Counted from the stretch's first letter, positions 1 to 8,126 are shown. The stretch is DNA of 50,094 nucleotides from Romeriopsis navalis LEGE 11480 (GCF_015207035.1 NZ_JADEXQ010000040.1:1-50094), one strand, 5' to 3'. The notes: generated from the sequence alone by a model not told the origin. Program-made: numbers and translations.

Positions 1-73
1 TTAATGGCCTGCTCCCAGAGCCCCAATTGGCCGCTTCCTAACGCCTCAAATTCAATTCGATTTCAATTCGATC

Positions 74-106
74 AAAAAGCCGTTGGCCGGAGCCAACGGC
101 TTTTTT
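74..106. terminator. Rho-independent terminator, probably bidirectional, 3' of tilS
   Basis: A perfect 9-bp stem GCCGTTGGC / GCCAACGGC (79-87 and 92-100) has a 4-base loop, with A5 before it and T6 after it, so it can act on either strand. It lies about 25 bases beyond the tilS stop. A plus-strand reading frame ending at 39-41 (last residues NGLLPEPQLAAS) may be the tail of a gene that enters from the left and shares this terminator; that tail is too short to support as a gene. Confidence 0.85.
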
Positions 107-128
107 GTCCCAACATTGTGCCGATGAC

Positions 129-1115
129 TTAAACCAACACAATTTGCAGAAACGGCGCAACCACTCGCACACAAACACCACCGCTCAAGGTCGAAGTTTG
201 ACTGCCATTCGGCGCGGAAATCAGGGCAACAGCAGCTTCAATTTGCTCAAAGTTAACCGATCGGCACAACCCATTTTGCAGAAACTGGCGCATCACGCGG
301 CGCTGGAGGGCCAAATGAGCCGCTTGTAAGGGCCGCCGGTCTAATTGCTGATCCGTTTGAGGTGCAATCGCTTGCTGATATAGTTCAGTCGCTTGGGATT
401 CGAGATAATCCACTTCCGCACTGAGCAACTCCGACGTTTGCGCGAGGTGCAACGCCGATCGCGGGTTTAAATGTTGGGCGAAATAGGGCAATACTTCTAG
501 GCGAATCCGATTGCGGGCATATTGCAATGCTTGATTCGTTGAGTCCTCCCAAACGGGCAGCTTGAGCAACTGGCAGAACTCGGCTGTTTCCAATCGCGTA
601 AATCTTAACAGGGGCCGCACGAGCTGAATCTGCGGACAAGCCTGGCTGAGTCCACGTGACCAACCCAAAGACTGTAAACCATCACTCCCACTACCGCGCA
701 CTAGGTTATAGATCAAGGTTTCGGCTCGATCACTCGCCGTATGGCCGGTCACCACATAATCAAATTGCGCTGCCTGGGCAATTTCCTGAAAGCATTGGTA
801 GCGCCAGTTCCGAGCCGCCGCTTCACCCTTGGGTGGCGTCGGCGCAACTTCGACATAAATTGGCACCGCCCAACCTTGACAGAGCGATCGCACATGGGCC
901 ACATTCGCAGCGGAATCCGATCGCCATTGATGATCGCAGTGAATCACCGCCAACGACCAATGCCAGTGTGGCTGGAGATCAAGTAGCAGCCGCAATAAAC
1001 ATAGCGAATCCTGCCCACCCGATACCGCAATTAAAACGCGACTTTCTGCAGGCAACAAATTCCTAGCTTTCAGCAGTTGGTGCAGCCTTGCATGGTCATC
1101 AGTCCAGTTGATCAT
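129..1115 (-). CDS. tilS: tRNA(Ile)-lysidine synthetase TilS
   Basis: It attaches lysine to C34 of the AUA-decoding tRNA(Ile2) using ATP, which changes both charging and decoding specificity; it is essential in most bacteria and cytosolic. The N-type ATP pyrophosphatase loop SGGQDS sits at residues 32-37 and the second conserved block GHTASDRAET at about 124-133. At 328 aa it matches the shorter TilS form that lacks the extra C-terminal domain of the E. coli enzyme. Its ATG (1113-1115) overlaps the PadR stop by one base (TAATG), so its translation is probably coupled to that regulator. Identification is firm; the pairing with PadR is unusual. Confidence 0.95.
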   Translation of the reverse strand: MINWTDDHARLHQLLKARNLLPAESRVLIAVSGGQDSLCLLRLLLDLQPHWHWSLAVIHCDHQWRSDSAANVAHVRSLCQGWAVPIYVEVAPTPPKGEAAARNWRYQCFQEIAQAAQFDYVVTGHTASDRAETLIYNLVRGSGSDGLQSLGWSRGLSQACPQIQLVRPLLRFTRLETAEFCQLLKLPVWEDSTNQALQYARNRIRLEVLPYFAQHLNPRSALHLAQTSELLSAEVDYLESQATELYQQAIAPQTDQQLDRRPLQAAHLALQRRVMRQFLQNGLCRSVNFEQIEAAVALISAPNGSQTSTLSGGVCVRVVAPFLQIVLV

Positions 1116-1651
1116 TAGCTCAAACTATCGCTTGCTTCATCACACCAGGCTAACCAACCGGTCTCAAAATGGATGCCATTCCGAAGCGTTAAGTATTGAT
1201 AACGTGCTTCCAGGGACAGCGCTTCGGGATTGCCAAAATATTCCCGCTCGATCGTCCGATAAGTGGCCAGGATTTCTTCGTGCTGGGCCCGTTGCTGCTG
1301 CAAAAGTGCCTGGATTTCGGACTTCGGCACAAGTTGCCCCACAAATAGCTTAATCAGCAACTCATCTTTAACCGGCGGCAACGGCGACGGCTGCACAATC
1401 CATTCACGCATCAATGCTTCACCCGCGTCAGTAATCGAATAGAGCTTCTTGTCCGGGCGCCCCACCTGACAAATTACTTCTAGATCCACAAGTCGCCGAT
1501 CTTCTAGTTTCGTGAGCTCCCGATAGATCTGCTGGTGACTGGCATTCCAAAAGAACCCCACCGACCCATCAAACTGCTTGGCCAAATCATACCCACTACA
1601 GGCACGATTGGTCAGCACCGCCAAAATTGCATGGGCTAAGGCCATCCCCAC
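1115..1651 (-). CDS. PadR-family transcriptional regulator
   Basis: A 178-aa protein with an N-terminal PadR winged helix (about residues 5-80), in which a helix containing the motif SGYDLAKQF is followed by a wing reading GRPDKKLYSIT. The C-terminal Vir-type helical domain (about 90-170) normally mediates dimerisation and ligand sensing. PadR proteins are dimeric repressors, often autoregulated and responsive to phenolics or drugs. It diverges from a Coq4-like gene, and three copies of a TATGCA-N6-TGCATA element lie in the 126-138 bp gap, which suggests it represses both itself and that gene. Because tilS overlaps its stop, tilS is probably drawn into the same regulation. The ligand is unknown. 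Confidence 0.88.
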   Translation of the reverse strand: MGMALAHAILAVLTNRACSGYDLAKQFDGSVGFFWNASHQQIYRELTKLEDRRLVDLEVICQVGRPDKKLYSITDAGEALMREWIVQPSPLPPVKDELLIKLFVGQLVPKSEIQALLQQQRAQHEEILATYRTIEREYFGNPEALSLEARYQYLTLRNGIHFETGWLAWCDEASDSLS

Positions 1652-1695
1652 TCACCACCATTGTTTTGCCCAGAACTTTATTCAGCCTACTTGAC

Positions 1696-1758
1696 TATGC
1701 ACTTTTTTGCATATATTTTGATTATATGCACTTTTTTGCATAATCACTCTTTTGCATA
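1696..1758. promoter_or_regulatory. Triple palindromic operator between padR and the Coq4-like gene
   Basis: Two identical 18-bp sites, TATGCA-CTTTTT-TGCATA, lie at 1696-1713 and 1725-1742, 29 bp apart. A third, degenerate copy (15 of 18 positions, with an intact TTGCATA half) lies at 1741-1758. They fill the divergent promoter region. Dyads of this size suit a PadR dimer, and the only regulator gene beside them encodes PadR. That PadR binds here is inference. Confidence 0.7.
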
Positions 1759-1789
1759 ATTTAGACTAGCGTCAACAATGGAGGTCGAG

Positions 1790-2461
1790 ATGACTGGGCA
1801 CACCGAACAAGCACATCGGAATATCTCCTGGTGTCCTTTCAGCGGCATCAACTGGCACGAACTCCGACTAGCCTACAAAACATTTATCAACGATGCAGGG
1901 GCCGGAATTCGGCATATTCTCGTCGCTCAACGGCACAGTACATGGCAACATTGGGTCGATCGCCGTTTAGCACAACAAGCATCCGCATTGACTGGCCGCA
2001 ATATCACGATCGACCTTGAGCTCCTCGTCAAATTGCCTCCCAATACCCTGGGTGGAGCCTACGCCCGACATCTGATTCAGGCCGGACTGGACCCAGCGGC
2101 ATTTATTACGCCTGGGGCCGGTTGGCTCGATCAACGCACGGCGATCGGACATGACATTTTCCATATCATTACGGGGTTTGATGCCACACCAGTCGGGGAG
2201 TTCGGGGTCGCGGCATTTACACTAGTGCAGTATCGCGATCTACTCAATGTGTTCGTGTTGAGTTTTGTCCCCATCAGCTTGACCAATCCACGCTGGACAA
2301 TGCCACTATTACGGAGTTTGCACCGCGGCTTTCGGATGGCTTGGTGCAGCCAGCCAGTCGTCGCCTATGCTGTTGAAGATAATTGGGCCAAACCCTTGCC
2401 CTTAGTCCGGCAGGAACTGGGTATTGGCAATTTCTTCACCCCTCAGGCAGGATTAAACTAA
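1790..2461 (+). CDS. Coq4-family protein
   Basis: The Coq4 signature is visible: HDIFH about 120 residues in, followed by a glutamate (GE) 12 residues later, matching the HDxxHx11E metal-site pattern of the family. In mitochondria and proteobacteria Coq4 works with quinone head-group biosynthesis enzymes; cyanobacteria make plastoquinone, so the substrate here is open. I chose ATG 1790 (223 aa) rather than ATG 1778 because GGAGGT (1780-1785) would be its ribosome site. The gene diverges from padR behind the triple operator, so it is the probable PadR target. Family call is good; the reaction is unknown. Confidence 0.72.
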   Translation: MTGHTEQAHRNISWCPFSGINWHELRLAYKTFINDAGAGIRHILVAQRHSTWQHWVDRRLAQQASALTGRNITIDLELLVKLPPNTLGGAYARHLIQAGLDPAAFITPGAGWLDQRTAIGHDIFHIITGFDATPVGEFGVAAFTLVQYRDLLNVFVLSFVPISLTNPRWTMPLLRSLHRGFRMAWCSQPVVAYAVEDNWAKPLPLVRQELGIGNFFTPQAGLN

Positions 2462-2492
2462 CGCCGATCGATCACTCAATTGCCGAACCAAC

Positions 2493-3086
2493 ATGTCGTT
2501 TGATCCCAAGCAAATTCTGCAGGAAATTATCGCAACGAGTGTGAAGCCTCAGCTCAAGGCGTTGGGCTATCGCAAATCGGCCCTGACCTGGCGCAAATCA
2601 GTCGGTGAACTCACGCACGTCGTCAATGTCCAACTCAGCCGCCACAATTCCCCTAACAGTTCACGCTTCACGCTCAATCTGGGAGCCTACCACCCAAGCA
2701 TCTACACCGCACTGCACCAAGTAGCACTACAGGGCAAAGTTCTGGAATATCACTGCAATCCACGGGTACGCTTAGGCACGCTGATCGATGGGCACGATCG
2801 TTGGTGGCCGCTCACGATCGACCCAAGCGCGCCAAACCTTGATCAGGAACTAGACCAGCAGTTCCGCCAATTCGCCGTCCCTTGGCTCGAACAATTCATC
2901 ACCCTGGAGGCGATTTATCAATATTTCGAGCGTGAGCAGCAATATTTCCACGCGGCCGTTGCCGCGAACATACTGGGATTCGACAATGTCGCCGTCCTCA
3001 TGACAAAAGCGCTCAATCATTCTCCCCATGCCAACTTCACTCGATTTATGCGACGATGGGCCACCGCACATGAGATAACGCTATGA
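2493..3086 (+). CDS. DUF4304 domain protein
   Basis: A 197-aa cytosolic protein with no signal or membrane segment. The first half carries the DUF4304 pattern: a helix ending LKALGYRKS, then a strand pair with HVVNVQLSRHN and RFTLNLGAYH. This uncharacterised family often occurs near toxin-antitoxin or immunity genes, but nothing here shows a function. It lies 31 bp after the Coq4-like gene on the same strand and may be co-transcribed with it, and it is convergent with the cupin gene (3-bp gap). Confidence 0.65.
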   Translation: MSFDPKQILQEIIATSVKPQLKALGYRKSALTWRKSVGELTHVVNVQLSRHNSPNSSRFTLNLGAYHPSIYTALHQVALQGKVLEYHCNPRVRLGTLIDGHDRWWPLTIDPSAPNLDQELDQQFRQFAVPWLEQFITLEAIYQYFEREQQYFHAAVAANILGFDNVAVLMTKALNHSPHANFTRFMRRWATAHEITL

Positions 3087-3089
3087 ACG

Positions 3090-3770
3090 CTATGGCAAAG
3101 TTGGCACAGTCACGTGCGATAAGTGCCCTTGCTTCAGCCACACCTGAGCACCGGCCGCTCCCGCAACCGCCTGCAACCGCGAATTCGGCGGCAGACGTAA
3201 CCAAGAATTGATACAAAACAATTCATCTCCCACATGGAAACTCCCAGCGGTCACAAAAATTTCTAACCCATGTGTGACCGGGCGATCGATGCGCGTAGCC
3301 GGGGCCCATTTTTCTAGGCGAACTTCCTCTACATCATCCTGAAATAACGGTAGGACTGTCACATCGCTGAGGCCAGGTAGCGGCGTAAATTCTTGGTGGG
3401 CCGTCTCGACCACCAGTTGCGTCCGATCGTCTCGCTTAAATTGCCACAGTTTGACCAAAATCACGCATCCCGGCTGAGAACCTGGAGTATGGCGCGACGT
3501 CGGTGGATTGCGGACGTAGGTGCCTACCGGATAATCCCCATGCTCATCTTGGAAGACGCCTTCCAAGACTAAAAATTCTTCACCGCCGCCGTGGGTATGG
3601 GGAGAGAACTGACTACCGGGGGCATATCGGACGATCGTCGTAGCCCGCGCCACTTCATCGCCAACTCGATCGAGCATGCGCCGCTCAACACCGGATATCG
3701 GTGAAGGTTGCCAAGGCATATCCGCCGCATGCACCACGGCACGTTGCGTGAACTCAGCATTCAGTTCCAT
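3090..3770 (-). CDS. ChrR-like bicupin protein
   Basis: Two cupin halves are visible. The first has a metal-site pattern, SPHTHGGGEEFLVLEG then RHTPGSQPGC; the second (THGLEIFV to WLRLPPNS) looks degenerate, with few histidines. This is the arrangement of ChrR/Cupin_7 proteins, which in alphaproteobacteria are zinc anti-sigma factors; no N-terminal anti-sigma domain is present, so a metal-binding enzyme or sensor is more likely. I chose ATG 3770 (226 aa); an in-frame GTG at 3836 would add 22 residues. GGAGA lies about 10 bases before the ATG. It diverges from the TetR gene and is its probable target. Confidence 0.7.
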   Translation of the reverse strand: MELNAEFTQRAVVHAADMPWQPSPISGVERRMLDRVGDEVARATTIVRYAPGSQFSPHTHGGGEEFLVLEGVFQDEHGDYPVGTYVRNPPTSRHTPGSQPGCVILVKLWQFKRDDRTQLVVETAHQEFTPLPGLSDVTVLPLFQDDVEEVRLEKWAPATRIDRPVTHGLEIFVTAGSFHVGDELFCINSWLRLPPNSRLQAVAGAAGAQVWLKQGHLSHVTVPTLP

Positions 3771-4029
3771 GATGCAGTTCTCTCCAAGGAGTCGTTCCAA
3801 CTCATCCGATTCAATTAAGCCGTCAAACAAGGGCACAGCGATGCCGGTTCATGCCATGCCTTCAGGTAATGGGCTGGTGCGGAATTGTGATCGGGCAACA
3901 GCCACCCCTAAGATTCCACTTGATTCGGTCAACTCTGTTGCAGCCAAAGCAATCCGGACTCACAAAAAATTCGGGCAGGCTTTGTATTCGTGGACTTTCA
4001 TGGCAACCCTTGGGGCAACCTCTACTTAT

Positions 4030-4106
4030 CTAACGACCGTTAGGTAAACCATGTCGCGAATTCCCCGGAGTTGTCAACCCCTTATCCAGTGTTAGATAAT
4101 TACCTA
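4030..4106. promoter_or_regulatory. Two dyad operators in front of tetR
   Basis: CTAACG-AC-CGTTAG (4030-4043) is a perfect inverted repeat with 6-bp arms. A second, near-perfect dyad TAGATAATTACCTA (4093-4106, one mismatched pair) ends one base before the TetR start codon. The two share the core (G)TTAG/CTAA. Their placement suits TetR autorepression and control of the divergent cupin gene; binding is inferred. Confidence 0.55.
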
Positions 4107-4107
4107 C

Positions 4108-4656
4108 ATGCAGGAATATTCAGCAACGGCAATCGAAATTCTCGATGCCGCCGAACGGCGGATGCGCAGTGGTGGGTTCGATGCCGTGAGCTATCGATAC
4201 TTGGCCGATGATGTTGGGATGAAAGCGGCTAGTGTGCATTATCACTTTCCCCAAAAAGCACTACTGGGGAAAGCGGTGGTCGATCGCTATGCGGAAAAAT
4301 TTCTCAATACTTTGGGTCGCATTGATCACAGGCAAAACAGTGTTGAACAGCATTTGCAACGACTCTGTGATGGCTACGAATCCGCTGTGCGCAATACCGG
4401 ATTAATTTGTTTGTGCTGCATCCTAGGGGCGGAGTCGCAGGATCTACCCAAGATCGTATCGGAAGCCATCGCGAATTTCTTCAATCAGCTCATCTATTGG
4501 ACACAGAAAGCCTTGGGCGATCACCCAAAGGCGACAACCTTAGCCCCACATCTGATTGGCACATTACAAGGCACGATGATTTTGGCCGTGACACTCAAGC
4601 GCCCCGAGCTGATGGGCGAGGCCGCGAATCAACTGATCAGCCTGGTGAATCGCTAA
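4108..4656 (+). CDS. TetR/AcrR-family transcriptional regulator
   Basis: A 182-aa protein with the N-terminal TetR helix-turn-helix at about residues 8-55: SATAIEILDAAERRM, then the recognition part ending AASVHYHFPQKALLGKAV. The C-terminal ligand and dimer domain contains an unusual CLCC cluster near residue 100 that could be redox- or metal-sensitive. TetR proteins are usually repressors of an adjacent divergent gene, here the cupin protein. It is convergent with the DUF1295 gene (13-bp gap). Confidence 0.88.
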   Translation: MQEYSATAIEILDAAERRMRSGGFDAVSYRYLADDVGMKAASVHYHFPQKALLGKAVVDRYAEKFLNTLGRIDHRQNSVEQHLQRLCDGYESAVRNTGLICLCCILGAESQDLPKIVSEAIANFFNQLIYWTQKALGDHPKATTLAPHLIGTLQGTMILAVTLKRPELMGEAANQLISLVNR

Positions 4657-4669
4657 TCCCCCAGGAAAA

Positions 4670-5329
4670 CTACCAAATCCACGGCAGTAGGCGCGTACTT
4701 TGGGCCTGGTAATTGGCAAAATCGCGATATTTCGTCGCCATTGACTTTTCTTTCTCGATAATGCGCTGGAAATATAATCCGACGATCATCATAGGCAACA
4801 GAAAGGCCCACAGCGAACCGGCAATAATGCTGAAACTGGTATAGCGCATCAAATCACCCAGGTAATTGATATGCCGTACCGATCGCCAAATGCCATCCTG
4901 CACTAGTTTGGCGCCCATATCTTTAGCGGTCATTTTCTGGATATCAGCACTAGTGTTAATCAAACTGCCGAAGATGTATAGGGGCAGCGCGATCGCGATC
5001 GTCAGGTCCGCGATCGGTTGGGGATTGGTAAATGCAAAATAACCGGGTAAGGCGTAGAAAATCCCCACAAAACCCAAAATCCCCACAAAGGATGGGATAT
5101 CCGCTGGTTCAGTAAACACTTGTTGGCGACGCTGCGGAAACAACCATTGCTCGAGCAACCACCAAAGACAATAGCTCACATGCAAACACAGATATAACGT
5201 TTGGCGATGGTCATGAATGCCATACACCAAGGCAAAACCCAACAGGCACAAAATTGTGAGTACCTTAGCGAGATTAATCGCTGTAAGCTGCGTAACCGGA
5301 GTTTTCGCGGTCTCAGTAGTCGGTTCCAT
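4670..5329 (-). CDS. DUF1295 / isoprenylcysteine methyltransferase-like membrane protein
   Basis: A 219-aa integral membrane protein with about five or six hydrophobic segments. Near the C-terminus it has the family block GIWRSVRHINYLGDLMRY followed by a later EKEKSMATKYRDFANY, as in the DUF1295, steroid 5-alpha-reductase and ICMT fold proteins, where this region binds NADPH or SAM. The usual RHPNYxGE motif appears as RHINYLGD, so catalytic competence is uncertain. The substrate cannot be predicted. It is convergent with tetR, with which I see no functional tie. Confidence 0.65.
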   Translation of the reverse strand: MEPTTETAKTPVTQLTAINLAKVLTILCLLGFALVYGIHDHRQTLYLCLHVSYCLWWLLEQWLFPQRRQQVFTEPADIPSFVGILGFVGIFYALPGYFAFTNPQPIADLTIAIALPLYIFGSLINTSADIQKMTAKDMGAKLVQDGIWRSVRHINYLGDLMRYTSFSIIAGSLWAFLLPMMIVGLYFQRIIEKEKSMATKYRDFANYQAQSTRLLPWIW

Positions 5330-5429
5330 ATTTGATCAATGATCGGGGCTCTTAAATCTTATCGCAGTTATTTCGCTCACTTGGATAGCAGTCAGTCAAG
5401 GCTGCACCAGAGAAAAACAAGTTACACAG

Positions 5430-5474
5430 AGCTGCCAATCAAATAGCTACCAATCAAATAGCTGCCAATCAAAA
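5430..5474. repeat. Three tandem copies of a 15-bp repeat
   Basis: Units AGCTGCCAATCAAAT, AGCTACCAATCAAAT and AGCTGCCAATCAAAA follow each other exactly. They lie in the 322-bp gap between the DUF1295 gene and the GHL10 gene, which otherwise shows no coding potential. This resembles the short tandem repeats common in cyanobacterial spacers. Confidence 0.8.
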
Positions 5475-5651
5475 TGACGTAAATCGGACGATATCGATCG
5501 GATAAACCCATAGCACTAACGCATAACCGGCAACTACTGTTGAATGGTGGTCATCTCCGGGAAATCTAGATAAGATGCGGAATTGACTGATTTTTGCGTG
5601 AATTCATGTCATATCAACTGTGCTCATTCCTGAAAATTCATTAAGGTTGCT

Positions 5652-6875
5652 ATGCCATCACAAAAAGATAACAAGGGTTGTGGATGTGCAAATATTCCCA
5701 TCTCTCTAATGCTTGTGATGCTAGTCGGTGGGTTCTGGGGATTTCGCCAACTGGGCAAACTCGACCTCGGGAATACAGTCGCCAAGCAATTCGGCGATGT
5801 GATTCCAGGTCTCGCCAAGCAGAAGCAACCCGCACCAGTGGCCGCAGTTCCGCCCAAACATCAGCAGCCGACCATCAAAAATCCAGTGGCAAGCCGATCG
5901 CCCAAACCGATCGCCCCACAAAAGTCGTCCCCCAGTAAACCAACCCCAGCCCAAAAAACGGCAAAAAAAACGCCACAGACACCCTGGCAAAAGAAGCAAA
6001 TTCGCGGGATTTATCTCAGTCGCTACATGGTGACGAATAACGCTAGCGAGAAAATGATTCGTAATCGCGTCCGCTATTTCCGCAAGCAAGGCATCAATAC
6101 GATCATTCACGGGGTCTGGGGCAACGGCTGTGCGATGTACAAAAGCCAAGTCACCCGCAAATACGTGGGCTATTCGAGTTGTCCAAATTTGTTTAATCCG
6201 CGTTGGCTTGATTGGCTGCTAGATGAAGCGCACAAGCAGGGTATGCAGGTTCATGCCTACTTTGAGAAGGGGATTAAACTCGACGAGAACAGTCCGATTT
6301 TCGATAAAGCAGTGGCCAAAGGCTGGATGGTGCCTGGGGTGGATAAGACGTTTCCGGGGCTTGATCACTATTTACTCGATGTTGGCAATAAAGCGGTTTC
6401 GGCGTTTTACCGGGAAGTCGTGGTGGAGTTTGTTAAACGCTATCCAACGATCGATGCAGTGCAGTGGGATGACTATTTGGGCTACCATGCTGAGCTGCCG
6501 AGTAAGACCGATCGAACGGCTCAGCTAACGAAGTTTGTGCGCCAAATGAAATCGGATATGAAACGGGCGAACCCCAAGGTGAGCTTTGATATTTGTCATC
6601 ACAATCCCTATTGGGGCAAACGCTACTTTGCGGCGGACTGGAAGAACTGGAATGTCGATCGCGCCTTTATCCAAAACTACAGCGAAGCCAACTTCGAGAA
6701 GGAAATGCCCTATATCGAGCAAATCGAAGGCGTGGCCCTGACCGAAAAACAATTCCACCGGCTCAAAAGCCTCGTCGCCAACCCGAAGGTCAAAAGTATT
6801 CTGGTGTTTCCTTCCAAGGGGAATCCCAAGGAAGCAGCAGCAATGGTGAAAAAGTTTACGCCGATCGGGAATTAG
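5652..6875 (+). CDS. GHL10-type glycosyl hydrolase-like protein, membrane-anchored
   Basis: A 407-aa protein. Residues about 15-33 form a hydrophobic anchor (SLMLVMLVGGFWGF) after a short Cys/Lys-rich head. Residues 55-112 are a Pro/Lys/Gln-rich linker. The rest is a TIM-barrel-like domain of the glycosyl-hydrolase-like 10 (DUF187) class, with RGIYLSRYMVTNN, then HAYFEKG, AVQWDDYLGYH, SFDICHHNPYW and FIQNYSEANFEKEM. The WDDYLG acid pair is the likely active-site strand. Members are thought to act on cell-wall or exopolysaccharide glycans, so a periplasmic location is expected. It stands alone. Confidence 0.78.
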   Translation: MPSQKDNKGCGCANIPISLMLVMLVGGFWGFRQLGKLDLGNTVAKQFGDVIPGLAKQKQPAPVAAVPPKHQQPTIKNPVASRSPKPIAPQKSSPSKPTPAQKTAKKTPQTPWQKKQIRGIYLSRYMVTNNASEKMIRNRVRYFRKQGINTIIHGVWGNGCAMYKSQVTRKYVGYSSCPNLFNPRWLDWLLDEAHKQGMQVHAYFEKGIKLDENSPIFDKAVAKGWMVPGVDKTFPGLDHYLLDVGNKAVSAFYREVVVEFVKRYPTIDAVQWDDYLGYHAELPSKTDRTAQLTKFVRQMKSDMKRANPKVSFDICHHNPYWGKRYFAADWKNWNVDRAFIQNYSEANFEKEMPYIEQIEGVALTEKQFHRLKSLVANPKVKSILVFPSKGNPKEAAAMVKKFTPIGN

Positions 6876-7004
6876 GCAAGTTACGCCAAACCCAAGAAAA
6901 TCGCATCAAGAACCACGGCAGCACTATATCTAACTCAGGATGATTTAAACGACATGATTTTCTTTGGGCAGCCCATGTACCATTCGCATAAATCGCCGCC
7001 CAAT

Positions 7005-7067
7005 AACGCCCGCTGCAACAGTAGATAAAATGGCAGTTTTTTGTCCGTCTGATTGCAGGCGGGCGTT
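7005..7067 (-). terminator. Long hairpin at the 3' end of the AHJR-HEPN gene
   Basis: AACGCCCGCTGCAA (7005-7018) pairs with TTGCAGGCGGGCGTT (7053-7067), leaving one bulged base and a loop of 34 bases; the right arm overlaps the stop codon at 7066-7068. It is G+C-rich beside an AT-rich gene and has no T tract downstream on the minus strand, so it may be a weak terminator, an mRNA-stabilising stem, or the edge of the inserted module. Confidence 0.45.
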
Positions 7068-7731
7068 AGCCCATTGATTCAACACTGGATATGATTTCAT
7101 GCAATAACACCATGCCATCTTCTAATTGCTTCTCAGCAAAATTGGCATCAAATCCATGCACTACTTTATTTCTTAATTGCATTAATTCCTTTAATTGATC
7201 TGTTTGACTCATCGACAACTCACCATCTGAATATAAGTGATTGATAAGGCGTTGAGGCTGCAATAAATCTAATGGAAGGTCTGCTAATCTGGCTTTAATT
7301 CTCAGCCAAGACTCGATTTGAATCCATAGGGAAATCAATGCAATAGATAACATCCCCATTGCGACCAATGTTGTAATATCTTTTAAATTTTCTTTCAGCA
7401 CGTTCGGATCAGGTAAATCTGTTTCAGCGATTGATATAACCTTACTAACTGGATCATCAAGTGTTACCAATGCAAATTTCCATCCTTGATGAGAAGATAC
7501 CTGTTGAGCTATTTCATGAAACTTTTGAACTGGCAATCGCTTTAGGCTTGCTTTGACTTCAACAACTACACCCCCATTATCTTTGATCGCTATTAGGTCT
7601 GGTTGATAGTTATGAAGCTTGAAAGGAATATTTTCCGAGGAGGGTCCAATGAAAACCGTGTAACCTTTACTCTCAAATTCTAATGCTATTTCTTGAGCTT
7701 TATCTGATTCGCTCACTCTAATTACACTCAT
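7066..7731 (-). CDS. PD-(D/E)XK (AHJR-like) nuclease fused to a HEPN-like domain
   Basis: A 221-aa two-domain protein. Residues 1-110 read as a restriction-endonuclease fold of the AHJR-like type, with catalytic pattern D45 (PDLIAI), E58 and K60 (GVVVEVK). Residues about 120-220 are all helical and end with the R187-x4-H192 motif in LRNKVVHG, the RNase signature of HEPN domains. A DNase-like and an RNase-like domain in one chain is typical of defence or toxin proteins. It overlaps the RusA-like gene by 4 bp (ATGA), so the two are one operon. G+C is about 36% in two 60-base samples, well below neighbours, which suggests horizontal acquisition. The function is inferred. Confidence 0.7.
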   Translation of the reverse strand: MSVIRVSESDKAQEIALEFESKGYTVFIGPSSENIPFKLHNYQPDLIAIKDNGGVVVEVKASLKRLPVQKFHEIAQQVSSHQGWKFALVTLDDPVSKVISIAETDLPDPNVLKENLKDITTLVAMGMLSIALISLWIQIESWLRIKARLADLPLDLLQPQRLINHLYSDGELSMSQTDQLKELMQLRNKVVHGFDANFAEKQLEDGMVLLHEIISSVESMG

Positions 7732-8126
7732 AAATAAACTCCAAGCTCATCTGCATTTTCCACTTTCACGTATACAGCTTCATCGCCAGCTGCTACAGCA
7801 TCTGCCAAAATTTGTGGCAAGCCAGTTATAACAATTGTATCGGTCAGGTATCGTCTATGACTATCTACGTCTGATATTTGTATATCATCCTCATATACAA
7901 CCCCAACCATGGCATCTTGTATTGGCTTAATAATGTTATCGATATCGGCAGGAGAGTCATCACAAAGATAGACTAACGTCAGCCTCAAGTCGGTCCCGTC
8001 AAGTATCAAGGGATCAGTCCAATGAAAATTAGCAATACCTTCTACATAAGCTTTCCAAGCCTGTAAGTTGGCTCTATTCCTTGTCTGATGAGATAGAGGC
8101 CTCCTAGGAATTATAAACTCAAGCAA
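7728..8126 (-). CDS. RusA-like Holliday-junction endonuclease family protein
   Basis: A 132-aa protein with the RusA pattern: D61-I-D63-N64 (PADIDNIIKPIQDAM), then D71 and the acidic pair D80/D81 in VVYEDDIQI. E. coli RusA uses three such aspartates to resolve Holliday junctions. The start must be TTG at 8126: an in-frame stop lies shortly upstream and AGGAG sits about 8 bases before the TTG. It is AT-rich and is the first gene of the two-gene operon with the AHJR-HEPN fusion. RusA is usually a phage or prophage resolvase; here, paired with a nuclease toxin-like protein and no phage genes, it may have been recruited to defence. Confidence 0.75.
   Translation of the reverse strand: MLEFIIPRRPLSHQTRNRANLQAWKAYVEGIANFHWTDPLILDGTDLRLTLVYLCDDSPADIDNIIKPIQDAMVGVVYEDDIQISDVDSHRRYLTDTIVITGLPQILADAVAAGDEAVYVKVENADELGVYL

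Noticed and set aside
1-60. Possible gene tail NGLLPEPQLAAS ending at 41
   Set aside because: Only 12 codons are in the window, so there is too little to support a call beyond noting it at the terminator.
884-892. Repeated GCGATCGC octamers here and across the window
   Set aside because: These are HIP1 sites, abundant in most cyanobacterial genomes, and not a local feature.
656-1066. Plus-strand open frame of 136 codons inside tilS
   Set aside because: It is antisense to a well-conserved gene, with composition of a shadow frame (Pro/His/Arg-rich) and no ribosome site.
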